DNA of 64,000 nt. It comes from Rhyacophila brunnea. Its lineage: Eukaryota; Arthropoda; Insecta; Trichoptera; Rhyacophilidae. The position numbers and the translations under genes are program-made. Position 1 is the stretch's first letter. Each line of letters starts with the position of its first letter. Under the pieces are notes generated by a model. That model did no database searches. It was not told the DNA's origin and was given only the letters and a program-made list of their open reading frames with translations. The DNA lies in assembly GCA_022495005.1 (NCBI GenBank), contig JAGYXB010001759.1:186001-250000 (forward strand), in the 5' to 3' direction. Of the stretch, positions 1 through 10,955 are shown one piece after another.

Positions 1-1372
1 TAAATTGGCCTTAGATAAAAGACATGTGGATGTGCACTTTTGAGTATTAAAAAATAAACTGCTACCTACGTATTATAAGAAAACTGCTTTATGTATTATA
101 AAAAAAGTTTTACACGAAATTTAAATAGTAAGAAAACTCAAATATTTTAGTGATATGGTGAGAATTAAAAATTACGATATCATACACGTCACACTGCGTG
201 AGAATATTTAGGGAAAGAGAAGCATTGTAAGAAAACGTGGATATCTCATGGTTGGGTTTATGTTATTATGTACTCAAAACCCCTCTTCAATATAGCCATA
301 GATAAGGTGAATATGGTGAAATTATCAAAAATTAAAACCAACCCTCTTCGAGAAATATCACAACGAAGTAGAAAATCATGGCTGTAAAGATACAATACAT
401 ATTATATTTGTCGCCTGGTTGAATAATCAATGAAATCTCAGTTGATGAAAGTTCTCACTTCAAACTCATCTATAATAGCAAATAAAGTAAATGAAACTGC
501 ACCACTATTGTATGAAAGGAAACATATATATAGTTTTAAAATTAACACAATAAATTCTCTCTTTCTGTCATGACTTTGAGTTGAAAACGTTGAGTTTGAA
601 AATTAGTTATCTAAAGATCGATGTGGAGATGGATGCACATCCAGCAACACCTCACTCAATTAACAACAAAAATAATTTAAAACATTATAAGACGTATAAT
701 ATTATAATTTATAATTTGGAAAACCCTAAGAAACATACCAAATTAGAAAATCCCTAAATACAATCCTGGACCAAGTGGGATTCAATTGCAGGGTGAGTAG
801 AAGTAGTAAGGTTCATTTTCAACCATCTACATTTACTTGTTAACGAAAGAATGAAATTTTAATTATATATCGTTACCTCAATAATACAACTAGATATCTC
901 TGATTTGGTTGCTGGGAAAATTAAATTTAAACTTTACATACGTTATTTTGAATTATTTAAAATAAAAATGGACAATTATTGTGCTTGTCTAATTGAAAAC
1001 AATTAAATAATGTTCAATTTCATGAACAAATATTGTAGATATAGGTTTTATAGTTATCTATTATTTTCAAACACAAAATTAATACAGTTCCTATTAACTT
1101 CTGACTTATCTAGTTGTATCATTTTGTAGAGAAGGCAATGTAGAATTGTAATCAATAACTGTCTCAAAAACTAAATCTAGTTGTAGTATTGAGGTGACGA
1201 TTATTGTGATTTGTATGTGAAACTGATCTCTGTGAGCAGAGTCGCTTACGAGGACACTTAGCTAATACTTATAATTATAACACACTAAATAATCAAAGGG
1301 TGACAAACGTTCGAGTTCTGGCCTCAATGAAGTATGCTGATGCCAATACGCCTACTTCTATAAAATGTTGAG
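1..1372. other. AT-rich stretch without a recognisable gene
   Basis: I see no convincing coding exon, RNA gene or complete element here. The sequence is AT-rich with short homopolymer runs and stops in all frames. It could be intronic or intergenic. Confidence 0.5.
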
Positions 1373-1384
1373 TTGCTACCCATT

Positions 1385-1648
1385 CACGAACCGAAAAATC
1401 TTATCTCTGGCCCCCGCGGCGTGTTTGCTCGCCGAAAGGACGGCCGCTGGACAAATGCCGTCATCCAGTGGTACCCAAGGGGCACGAAACGGCCACAGAG
1501 TCGCCCTAAAAGCCGCTGGATTGACGAACTGGTAAAGTTCAGCGGAAATACGTGGCAGCGAACGACACAGGACCGAGAGAGTTGGAAGAAGCTTGGGGAG
1601 GCCTTCATCCAGCAGTGGATTGACCCCGGCTGATGATGATGATAATGA
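1385..1648 (+). mobile_element. 5'-truncated LINE (RTE-like) 3' end
   Basis: An open frame ending at the TGA at 1631-1633 has the C-terminal tail typical of arthropod non-LTR endonuclease/reverse-transcriptase polyproteins: GRWTNAVIQWYPRG, then SRWIDELVKFSG, then TQDRESWKKLGEAFIQQW. Directly after the stop comes a (TGA)n run (1631-1645), the short-repeat 3' tail expected of RTE-clade elements rather than poly(A). The region is clearly GC-richer than its surroundings. Only about 80 C-terminal residues remain, and endonuclease and RT domains are absent, so this is a dead 5'-truncated insertion. The left edge is approximate and no target-site duplication was found. Assignment to a LINE is fairly secure; the RTE clade is inferred from the tail. 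Confidence 0.7.
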
Positions 1649-2330
1649 AATAATCAAAGTAGGTATCACATGGAATAATGTAACATTAGGAAATATTCAC
1701 CGATATTTTTTTTAATTACTTAGCCTAGGGGCACAATATATTTGGCGACATTAATTGACTAAATTAAAACAGTAAGTACCTACTCAGTTAAATAGATCCA
1801 AATACTCATATGTAGGCGATTGATAATCAACTGTCATGTAAATAAAAATATTAAATATTCAAATTATATATTTGCAAAAAAATCTAAGTAGGTAGGTACA
1901 TAATGATCAATTGACCTAGATCAAGTCAGTATCGCAGATAATTACGTTGTCAGTACTATTTTATTTTTGATTATGATATCAAAAATAGACAATCGTGAAT
2001 AACACAAAATAAAATGAATAATTGTATGAAATTGTTGCGATGAAAGGAATTGCTGCCATTAAGTCAATTAGTCTTTACCTTCAGTCACATGCGAAATGAC
2101 AGCGACGTGTGAAGAATAGAATCATTAGGTCGAATGACCTGATGGTCAGACATCATAATCCTGTCAAATCATCGTGACGGAAAAATTTGCCAAAAAGAAA
2201 TAATCAACAGTATGTAGGTACAATAGCATTTCAATAGTCGGTATACTTACAGCATGCAAGAAAAATACAAGGATTGCGTGTGCCAGCGATTCCCATTCGG
2301 TGGTTCGCGACTGGGTATTGAGTTACAAAC
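1649..2330. other. No gene seen
   Basis: AT-rich sequence with no supported feature. A GC-richer patch around 2270-2330 has no recognisable coding frame of its own. Confidence 0.4.
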
Positions 2331-2418
2331 AGCGACGATTTTCTTTGACGCAATCGAGTCGTCAGAATATTTAACCGGGGCCTCGAAACAGTTCAAACCA
2401 GTGATATGATTATTAAAT
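2331..2418 (+). repeat. Short dispersed repeat, copy 1 (partner at 35457)
   Basis: Shares with 35457-35547 a core reading ATTTTCTTTGAC, GAATATTTAA and CAGTTYAAACCAGT. One frame reads FFDAIESSEYLTGASKQFKP here and FFDTDDAIDSSEYLK then EQFKPV in the partner, so a coding origin is possible. I do not recognise the family. Confidence 0.45.
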
Positions 2419-2429
2419 TATGCTCAAAT

Positions 2430-2489
2430 TAACTATTTTTTTTTATTCAACGAATAATTCACAAGATTTAAGAATGTAACGTTCTAATT
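2430..2489 (-). repeat. 60-bp inverted partner of 15177-15236
   Basis: This segment (core CAACGAATAATTCACAAG) is nearly the reverse complement of 15177-15236. Here it lies about 55 bp upstream of a tRNA-like SINE unit. At 15177 the same segment lies directly downstream of the second copy of that unit. It may be a terminal inverted repeat of a composite element of which each copy keeps one end. Confidence 0.5.
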
Positions 2490-2543
2490 GTTGAACATAC
2501 ATAATTTAGTGTTCAGTAGCTTATGTGAGTATTAAAAGGCATT

Positions 2544-2720
2544 AGTTAAAATTTGTCGCAATTAAGTATGGCTCCTTTAGCATAGTGGTCTATGGGCGGG
2601 GGCGCGATGCCCGAGAGATGCAGGTACGATTCCTGCGGGGTGTCTTATTTTTTTGAAAAAGATTTTTTCTGTTGGTTATATCTAATCTATAATATATTTT
2701 CTCAGAAGTGTTTTCAAAAT
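2544..2720 (+). repeat. tRNA-derived SINE (group S1), copy 1
   Basis: A pol III A box (TAGCATAGTGG, 2578-2588) and a slightly mutated B box (GGTACGATTCC, 2623-2633) are spaced as in a tRNA. They are followed by a T-rich tail (GAAAAAGATTTTTTCTGTTGG) like that of the copy at 14990. Upstream both copies share AGTTAAAATTTGTCGCAATT. The mutated T-loop and non-pairing acceptor ends argue against a working tRNA gene. Confidence 0.7.
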
Positions 2721-3000
2721 TATCTATATTATGTATACTCAAATATTAGAAAGATGCTTATTCCTCACAAACTATGAATACCTACAACATTACCAAAAGC
2801 ATAACAAAATCCCTGAAATTTATATAACAGTTTAATATAACATAACAAAAAACAATAAACTCAATATTATTATGTGTCAACACTGGTATCTTCAATAAAA
2901 AATATTTTTAGAAGCACGTGAGATTCTCGGAAAGTGATTGATACTTTTACGGTACGTTAGTACAAAGTTGGAATTGATAGTTTTTGTTTTATTTATTATC

Positions 3001-3058
3001 GTGGGGGGGGCTCAAAATCAGTCGGTACCGGGACTCCACGTCCCTAAACCCGCCACTG
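3001..3058 (-). mobile_element. Isolated hAT-like terminus
   Basis: The stretch ends in CGCCACTG, the mirror of the CAGTGGCG terminus common in hAT elements. It contains CCACGTCCCTAAACCCGCC, similar to CCACGACCCTAAGCCCGC at 36155-36222. No matching left end or target-site duplication was found, so this is probably a truncated relic. Confidence 0.4.
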
Positions 3059-3344
3059 GGTTCATATAAAAAAAAATGTGTAACTTGAAATCAGTAGCTG
3101 GTGCAAGATGAAGAAATTATAAATTTGATAGTATTATCTAGCACTAGTACGAATCCGACAACTATAGTTAGTTGCTCAATGATCAAATTAATTATTGAGG
3201 CTTTGATTCGTAAAGAATGTTGATTCAAGCCAAAGGATTGCTTTGTTGTTGTTTTTGTATGCTCCAAATGATGGGCAGAGTAATAAAAATATTTCTCTTT
3301 ATAGCGTTTTTGAAACATACCTATCTATTTATTAATTAAATTTT

Positions 3345-3405
3345 CAAAAACTGACTTAAATTGCAAGCTTCGTACTTTTCCGCTAGGCGCCTTTGATAGG
3401 TGGAG
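3345..3405. repeat. Fragment of the TTAA-MITE arm found at 31160-31276
   Basis: The run around TTGCAAGCTTCGTACTTTTC and GGCGCCTTTGATAGG resembles the terminal arm of the MITE at 30689-31276. A second shared phrase, ATGTGTAACTTGAAATCA at 3075, matches that MITE's interior near 31061. This is a decayed partial copy. Confidence 0.45.
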
Positions 3406-3419
3406 TAACTAATAGGCTT

Positions 3420-4124
3420 CTTTTAACATCGAAAATGGATATTTCCAACAAAAAAAATATGTTGTATGACATTAAAAAAATATATCGGCACAGTAAAAAT
3501 TAATTATTACTCGTATAAAAAATATTATGTAACAATTAAAACACTTTTTATAAAAAATAATAAATTAAGTAAGTACATACTAACACACCTACTTTTAAGA
3601 TTTGTTGATAACGTCATGATTAGGTTATGCAATTATCGGCAATAAACTATAAATCATTGTGTCATCAATTTTATTGATACAGCGCATCTATCAATTATAT
3701 ATTATGTTATATTAGTGAGGATTATAATTTTTTTTATTTAAAAAAAAAATAAAGATTTAAGCGGTCATGCATTAGTCAAGATTTAACTAATTATACGGTT
3801 TTTTATACATATCTATGATTTGATACCCCTGGAAGTAATACGTATATTATAGCTTGATTATTCTTTGATGTGTAGTGTACTACTTCATTATTTTGTATAC
3901 AACAAAAGGTTTGTCAACGTACAAAAAAGTACAATGCAATTTTTAATCGCCGGCCTTGTAAATTACTGTGACGATATTTTTAGCAGACCAGAGCATCGCG
4001 TGAATCTTAATTGCTCTTCTTTTTTCTCTTCAAACGTGCATTGAGACTTAAAATATCACATGCTTGTTGATATCAAATATATCAGCATGTTGCGGTTTCT
4101 TTTCCAGTTGTTTACATTAACTAT
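3420..4124. other. No gene seen
   Basis: Strongly AT-rich, with homopolymer runs near 3730-3750. No supported feature. Confidence 0.4.
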
Positions 4125-4737
4125 CAGTGACGACCCTAGACAAAATGCCGCCCTAGGCAAGGCCAAAATGCCGCTCCATTTTTTATCATCCTTGAATGAC
4201 TCAAATATCAAAGAAATATTGTGTTGTATGTTGTATAGATACATTACTAACAAAACATAATTACCACTAAATCTAATTTTATTTAAATGCCATCTCTGCT
4301 TCAATAGACAATATTGCGAGTCAACGGTTTCAGATGCATTTAAAAATACACTTGATAACTTCCAAAACTCGTGAGTGACTGGCAAAAATATCTTTGGATA
4401 TACGTCATATTTAAAATTAGGTAAGTATGTACCTACTTATAATTCGCAAATTTGCACTTGTCATTGCTGGTCATCAAGGACGATACGTCAAGAACAACGG
4501 AAGTAAACTAGACATCGCGAACCTGACAATACATACCTGTTAAACCTTTTATGTTACTTAATACATTTTGTTTCCAACCAGTGAGTTGATTTTTTGAATG
4601 GAAAGATATTTCCGTTATTACTAAGTTTTGGTAGCTATTTCTACGTATACCTAATGATTCTCCTTAATTTGCCGCCGTTCGAATAACTGTCGTCCATAAG
4701 CGACGCTCAATCTGCCTACCGCCACGGGACGTCACTG
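4125..4737. mobile_element. hAT-type MITE, family M1, copy 1 (613 bp)
   Basis: Terminal inverted repeats begin CAGTGACGACCCTAG on the left and, read inward from the right, CAGTGACGTCCCGTGG. The element is flanked by a perfect 8-bp target-site duplication TTAACTAT (4117-4124 and 4738-4745), diagnostic of the hAT superfamily. Compared with copies at 28559 and 58089 it holds about 170 extra bases in the middle. Subterminal AAAATGCCGCCCTAGGCA and GCGACGCTCAATCTGCC are shared by all copies. No intact transposase, so it is non-autonomous. Confidence 0.88.
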
Positions 4738-5106
4738 TTAACTATTATTCAAAGGTATCATTATTTAAAGGTAACGATTATAACTAACCACTACTCCCTC
4801 TTCAAGAGTGAGCGTATGAATATGGAATGTGTTAAAGTACACATAAAAAGATATCATTTTTACGATAAATTTTCTATATTAATTAAGTAACGCTCTGAAT
4901 CAAAGTAAACATAGGTACTGATTGAAAGCAGAATTACTACCCGAATTAATAAATTACCCGAGGTTAGTAGTCTATTCACCAGGGTGGATTACATAATATA
5001 AAATTAATTTAATTAACATTTTTTTAAATACATAAGTAACAAGTATGTATATTATTTTTACACTACAGCAGCCCATGAGTCCTAATAGAACAGAATCAAT
5101 CATAAT

Positions 5107-5174
5107 CACCTCACCGAGTCGAACTCGGGGCCCTCAGATAAAAGGCCAACGCCTTACGTACTGGGCTACGAGGG
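5107..5174 (-). repeat. tRNA-derived SINE head or tRNA pseudogene
   Basis: On the minus strand an A box (TAGCCCAGTACGTAAGG) precedes a B box (GAGTTCGACTC, plus-strand 5116-5126). Flanking CCTC and GAGG could pair as part of an acceptor stem. The anticodon arm is irregular, so I call it a tRNA-derived SINE head. It stops about 50 bp before the chimeric block at 5225. Confidence 0.6.
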
Positions 5175-5224
5175 TCGTATCTAATAGTTTACACACTTCT
5201 ACCGAGTTACTTATCGATAAAACA

Positions 5225-6143
5225 TTCCCGAATCGCCAACAAACAGCTCGTAAAGTAGCTCAATGTAATAGACGTATTTGGTATCCTCTTTATAAAATAT
5301 CGTTTGTAAATTCTACAACAGTTTAATAGTTACCTACACTGAATTAAATAAATTCTATTAATTAGTATCATAGTCTATAACTGTATACTATAACTACTTA
5401 AGTTTTCACACAATTATTGTCAAGGGTAGTTATAAAATATTTTATCACACAGAAACGGTTGTCAAAGAAGCCTCCATCGCACTTGCTTTAGTAATAAATT
5501 AATTCAATAATGGTATAGTTTCGGTTAAACATGGTTGAGTCAAAAATAAATATTGTTTTTATATTGTGGTGCCAAAAAAACTCGATGCATATTCGCTAAT
5601 AAAAGAAAAACTAGAGTCGCGCACAAACACGATTATTAACCTCAGTCATTTGTAGTTTTCAGCGGTGCGCATTTCTTATACTGTTCTTATGGTACTTTGG
5701 CATACACAGTTTCGATACGTCGAACACATGCGGCTTGTTTCGTCAGTGGCTGTATGCGACATGCGTACATTTTAGACGTTGAAAACAACGGCAATCATCG
5801 TAACTCTTTACCTTTGATATTTTGTAATTGATTTTAGTTTATATTATTATTTTGGTGGTCATTCTTTAGGACTCACATATTAGCTATTCACGAAGCTTTT
5901 CCAAGAGACTTTTCACGAAAAGCCGCAGATTTAACGGTCCAAATTAAAATCTCAATATTTATGTTCATTCTGTTAATTTCTAACACCATTGTCTTATAAA
6001 TGCTACATATATTTTTTAATTCGTAATAATTATCACGTCTGCAAATAGTTGGTTGATTAAAATTACATTCGGTTTGAATAATTTTCTTCCATTTAAAAAA
6101 CGGCCTGATAGTTTTGGTAAATTTTCCTCCTTACAAGCTTTTC
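5225..6143 (+). repeat. Duplicated segment A (919 bp), same sequence as 12416-13334 inverted
   Basis: By eye the segment is identical, without indels, to the reverse complement of 12416-13334. The match starts at TTCCCGAATCGCC (5225) and ends at AAGCTTTTC (6143), and flanks differ immediately on both sides. It directly abuts segment B (6148), with only TAAT between. The lack of divergence implies a very recent copy event or an assembly duplication. It contains GC-richer sequence (5640-5790) including GCGCATTTCTTATACTG, similar to a stretch near 24650. No known protein is encoded. Confidence 0.85.
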
Positions 6144-6147
6144 TAAT

Positions 6148-6682
6148 AAAATATGAATCCAACGGCTTCGTCTTTCAGTATCCGGCAGAAGCAGACAGCT
6201 GAGTATAATATTTGTGGACAATATCGGGACTCGTTCAACCATGATGCCAAAATGAAGAATGGAGGAAATTTGATACAATGCAGATCACGAATGATGTCAA
6301 AACGTAATCGACAAAAAAATATTTTATGTGCAGAAATAGTTTCTGATTCTGATTAAAAATGTCTTTTATCTTTAATAAAAAAATATCACCAAGTTACAAA
6401 CGGTCCATCACCAACTTACCTCATATCACCAAGTAAGCTCGATTTAGTACCAAATTTTCAAACATCCTAAAATCGAAATGTGGCACGTTTTTTAATGGAC
6501 TATCTTGATGTCTAGCAAGAAAATTTTATAAGAATTAAGTAGCAAAAAGTTTAAAGATAAAATAAGTATGTTAGTATTTTCCAGAAATTAAACGTTGTGC
6601 TTAGTATCACCAAGTTAGCGCAGTTTGCTATACTTGGTTTGAAAATAATATTTAGTTTAAAAATGTAAAAATAATAAAATTA
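6148..6682 (+). repeat. Duplicated segment B (about 534 bp), same sequence as 8700-9233
   Basis: Identical by eye, with a constant offset of 2552 bp, to 8700-9233. It contains a 67-codon open frame (6153-6356, starting MNPTASSFSIRQ and ending VSDSD) that I do not recognise and that may not be a gene. Downstream the motif TATCACCAAGTTA recurs four times (near 6384, 6405, 6424 and 6605), like protein-binding sites or subterminal transposon repeats. The segment joins A at 6144-6147. Both ends lack an obvious target-site duplication. Confidence 0.85.
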
Positions 6683-6689
6683 ATAATAT

Positions 6690-7400
6690 ATATTAATAAG
6701 TCAATAAGAGTACCCCCATGAAATTACTTAAATCCATTATTACTTGTTTCGAATCAAAATAAATCAACAATTCATATGCTGATTTTATAATCCTAGTATG
6801 GATAGACGTGCGTACGGATTACGCTTAACGAGTATCCACCTAAATACAACCCCTATCTAACTACCATGGTAGTTATGGTACCCAAATATATAGTACCTAC
6901 GTCAGTACAACCCAAGGAAAATGACATATGGAGCCATTAAAAATAGCAATTAATATAACAGCAGTCAAAAGGCTTTGGATTTGAACATATAAGGATTTTT
7001 TTATATAACTTTACTGAGGTTTTGATTGCTGCCCACTTTCGACCAGAGTAAGGATCCGTTGTGCACGCCTTCAATCCAATTCTTTGATTTCACAAAGTTC
7101 TTCCATCCCCCAATGGCAGACCACATTTCCTCGATGTTCTCAACAACATCTACAAGTAGCAGCACTCAAGGATATACTCTGCATTTTGGGCCATTGTACA
7201 GTTTTGAATGCAAGTTTACCTATTATGTGTAATGATATTTGAATTAAGTACGTACAAAACGTAAAAAAAGATTAAACCGTGAATAAATATACTTTGAAGT
7301 CGTAGATTACTCAAGTCATGGGTTTTAAACTGTTTGGAAAAGGAAAATTTGGCAATGTCTTGATACACTTTATCTAACACACATTGAAAAATAACTTTAC
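6690..7400. other. No gene seen
   Basis: AT-rich. A 68-codon open frame at 7026-7232 has no recognisable motif and is probably chance. No supported feature. Confidence 0.4.
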
Positions 7401-7407
7401 AATTTTT

Positions 7408-7465
7408 GCCAGAAACGGGATAGAACTCAAAGACGGGTACTCTCCTAACTACGCCACCAGTGGGC
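7408..7465 (-). repeat. Degenerate tRNA-derived SINE (group S2)
   Basis: The minus strand reads TGGCGTAGTTAGGAGAG, then a decayed B box GAGTTCTATCCCG, then TTTCTGGCAAAAATTG. This layout is shared with 17335, 21318 and 53020: B box, TCTGG, then a tail whose complement reads ACATTGAAAAACAA. Confidence 0.5.
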
Positions 7466-7816
7466 GATATTTAAAAAAAGAAAAACTACAGATTTAACAT
7501 GCATTTTTTTCTCGCAGTTATCAGAGTTATAAATATCAAAAATATGTATCAGGGCACCTAATAGTTCTCACGTGATGGTTTTTATATAAAATTTAACATA
7601 ATCAAAAACATATATATAAAAAAAAATATAACAATGTTACAATATATACAGCACGACCTACCGTAATATTTAAATTTAGCTCACCATGTTAACAAGACTG
7701 CCATACCATGACTATAATATCTATATCTAAAATAGATATGTAAATTTTTAAATAACTTAAATCTTGTCCTATCTAAGCTGCATGCGTGGTTGTTTGTGTG
7801 AGCCCTTTACATTAAA

Positions 7817-7966
7817 TTAAGCGGTATCCAACACCTTGGCAAAAGCTTGTTTCTTAGAGGCCGCGGTGTTTATCAGAGTGAACGATTTACTCGTCATGTA
7901 AGGAGTGGAATAATTGATGGCATTGTCTTTCGAAAGGCGGTCGATCGCAGATTTTTTACAATTCAT
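7817..7966 (-). CDS. Unrecognised short open frame (49 codons)
   Basis: An ATG-to-TAA frame on the minus strand lies in a local GC-richer patch and uses codons more evenly than the surrounding AT-rich DNA. Parts read AIDRLSKDNAINYSTPYM and NTAASKKQAFAKVLDTA, a polar, lysine- and alanine-rich composition unlike random AT-rich translation. I do not recognise the family. It has no signal peptide or membrane segment. No good splice acceptor was seen upstream. It could be a terminal exon, a captured fragment of a host gene or retroelement, or chance. Confidence 0.2.
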   Translation of the reverse strand: MNCKKSAIDRLSKDNAINYSTPYMTSKSFTLINTAASKKQAFAKVLDTA

Positions 7967-8699
7967 GATATTATAAATAAACATCAACTTTAATGCAATA
8001 ACGAGAGACTTGCCGTGATTTATTCAGGTTATCTAGTCGTGCGAGATAACAGATGACAGATGACCGGTTAACCTTACGTACATAATGTGTAATAATATTA
8101 TATATAATAATTGTAATATAATATAATAATTGGCGCAAAACATAAATGCATTCATTTATTTACATAGATTCAGATGATAAATATTGATTTTCAACAATAC
8201 TTAATCTCCAATAAAAATATTGTATTGTTTCTAAACAATATATAGGTAATTATTATTTATTTATTTCCCATGTCGCGTTTCGTTTTTATTCAATCACAAG
8301 ACATATAAGTAAACTGAGCCAACTTGATGACAGCCTTTCACTTGGTGATATTTTGTATTCCATCAATATCAATGTAACGGGTGCCGGACGAAATCCCGAA
8401 AGCCTAAATCCCGAATGCCGAATTTCGAGCCAAACCACAATGTAACATTCAATAATTCGCTTAATTTGTTAAAATAAATATCGTATCACCGAATAAGGAG
8501 TGTTATAATATTATTATACATTCAATTTATTTAAGCAGTTGTATCATAGTAAAGTTCTCAAGTTTGTATGTTTCATCTACATATGTTAATGGAGAAATGA
8601 ATTATCCGCGAAAATGTATTTTATCGAAGAATTTGTTAAGCAAACTGATGAAACTACGAAGATTAAAACGACTAAGTTAAAAAGACACGAAATCCTGCC
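7967..8699. other. No gene seen; isolated CTTGGTGAT motif
   Basis: AT-rich sequence. Around 8308-8355, GCCAACTTGATGAC and CACTTGGTGATATT mirror, in reverse, the TATCACCAAGTTAGCGCAG motif inside segment B. This may mark a related element end close to the B copy at 8700. Confidence 0.35.
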
Positions 8700-9233
8700 A
8701 AAATATGAATCCAACGGCTTCGTCTTTCAGTATCCGGCAGAAGCAGACAGCTGAGTATAATATTTGTGGACAATATCGGGACTCGTTCAACCATGATGCC
8801 AAAATGAAGAATGGAGGAAATTTGATACAATGCAGATCACGAATGATGTCAAAACGTAATCGACAAAAAAATATTTTATGTGCAGAAATAGTTTCTGATT
8901 CTGATTAAAAATGTCTTTTATCTTTAATAAAAAAATATCACCAAGTTACAAACGGTCCATCACCAACTTACCTCATATCACCAAGTAAGCTCGATTTAGT
9001 ACCAAATTTTCAAACATCCTAAAATCGAAATGTGGCACGTTTTTTAATGGACTATCTTGATGTCTAGCAAGAAAATTTTATAAGAATTAAGTAGCAAAAA
9101 GTTTAAAGATAAAATAAGTATGTTAGTATTTTCCAGAAATTAAACGTTGTGCTTAGTATCACCAAGTTAGCGCAGTTTGCTATACTTGGTTTGAAAATAA
9201 TATTTAGTTTAAAAATGTAAAAATAATAAAATT
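8700..9233 (+). repeat. Segment B, second copy
   Basis: Same sequence as 6148-6682 in the same orientation, including the 67-codon open frame (8705-8908) and the four TATCACCAAGTTA-like motifs. Left flank is ATCCTGCC and right flank TATCGAGATTGCG, unlike the first copy. Here B stands alone, without segment A beside it, so this is a candidate donor site for the chimeric block at 5225-6682. Confidence 0.85.
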
Positions 9234-10906
9234 TATCGAGATTGCGATTTACAATTTACGATTTACAAATTTACAAGTCCTAACAATTTCATATAATTTA
9301 TGACAAAAACAGTCGACATTATTAAGTACGTCAAGATTATAGCTTGAATATTGTCTTAAAATTTCAATAGATTTAATTTCGCCATTTCATCCTACTGACA
9401 GGATGCATTTCTTATTTAAAAAATTCACCATCAATAAAATTCACGCCGATCTCGAGATTATAACAAATCAATTGCTTAAATTTATTTAAAATTTCAATAA
9501 ATAACTGACAACACCTATTAATATATTTGCCACATTTCAGTAATTGATGAATATTCATGAACATTTTATAAATCATTAATCGCTTTTTAAAATTGAGAAA
9601 TTTACATTGATAATAAAATAAATCAATCGCTTTAGGTACCTTACAGAGATAAACATATTATTATCATTTTATCTAGCAAATATTAATTATGTATTTAAAC
9701 AGTAGGCATTAAAATACACTAAATATAACTATAAAGCGGAAATTTCAACACCAATAGCGATTATTATAAGTCATCTAAGCCGCAATCTCAGGATATATAC
9801 TAGATTTTTTTATTGAAAAGCAAAATATATACCAAAAAACAAATTTATAAATCGATTATGAAATATAGGACCGAGCTATAGCAGACACTGCCAAATTTAC
9901 GTCAACAAATATTGAACTTAAAAATGAATGCACTTACAATGCAGCCCAGATTAAACCCTCAGAGATCACATAATTAAGAGACTCTAAAAATATGCGGAAT
10001 TGAGGATGTGATCATATGGGGAAGATAAAAAAAAATCTGGAATGAATACGTGGAAATACTATCTCACATACCGTGGAGGTCGTGCTCGCGGCAGACTTCC
10101 AATTCAAGGAACTCAAAAAATATGAATAAATCGGAGATATATGTGAGCTAATACTACACACCTACAACAATAATAAGAAAAGTCTTTAAAATAAATAAAA
10201 TACAACTATTACCAAAAATGATGACAAAGACATTACTTTTGGCACACATTGACGTCTTTTTGCGTCATATCTACATCATTTTAATTAACAAGCTTTATAA
10301 ACAGCGTTTTATATGGCAGAATATCTACTTCTGAACTCTGACTGAACTGGATTGTATGTTCGATCTCCACATCTGACAAATTCGCATGTTTTTCAAAACT
10401 CATGTGCTTGGATCCAGGCCATGAATCTTAAGCGTTGAACGGGTGGTTAATAAAAATCTCGTAATAAAGATGTTAAAAAACCATTTCAGTAGGCCGTCAA
10501 AATCCATATTGGATTATAGAGCAAATGAAAAAATATATCTCTGTAAACGCGAGTGGGTCGACACTCTTTCGTAATTGTAATAAATGAATGTTAATATAAG
10601 AGTGATACCGAATTTTAAATAAACGCCTAATTCATTGTTTGCATGTTAGTAGATTATTATCCTTCGTAAAAGATAATAAATAGCAATATTTGTAAGTATT
10701 TAAGAGAAGGTAAAGGTAAATCAGTATGGAGTGGCACCATGGGTACGGTAAGAGCGCCTTGCAGGTGTAGTGATAGTGTTTGCTAGCATAGAAACAGGCA
10801 TTGCAGCAAAAAATTCTAATACACCTGCAAATCGCCTATGGTGCGACTGTATAATTATTTACCTATATCACTATTGCACGCATTAATCCACAAGAAAGCC
10901 CCATAA
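9234..10906. other. No gene seen; small imperfect inverted repeat
   Basis: AT-rich. At 10734-10770 and 10820-10844 the arms GCACCATGG...TTGCAGGTGTAG and CACCTGCAAATCGCC...GGTGC form an imperfect inverted repeat of about 110 bp overall, possibly a tiny MITE. A weak LINE-like coding patch may exist at 9990-10140 but I could not confirm it. Confidence 0.35.
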
Positions 10907-10955
10907 CAGCGTTGGCGAACCTATAGCACATGTACCACGTCTGGCACGTGAAAGA
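10907..10955 (+). mobile_element. Isolated hAT terminus (Tip100-like)
   Basis: CAGCGTTGGCGAACCTATAG followed by CACATGTACCACGTCTGGCACGTG matches the style of hAT-Tip100 ends (GGCGAACCT, then repeated GGCACG motifs). A related end lies at 33543. No right end or target-site duplication was found. Confidence 0.4.

Noticed and set aside
1376..1669. Antisense open frames over the LINE relic
   Set aside because: Shadows of the plus-strand LINE C-terminal frame.
4056..4385. 109-codon minus-strand open frame
   Set aside because: It overlaps the left end of M1 copy 1 and continues into its non-coding interior; no motif recognised.
5107..5174. Functional tRNA gene on the minus strand
   Set aside because: Acceptor and anticodon stems are incomplete; best read as SINE or pseudogene.
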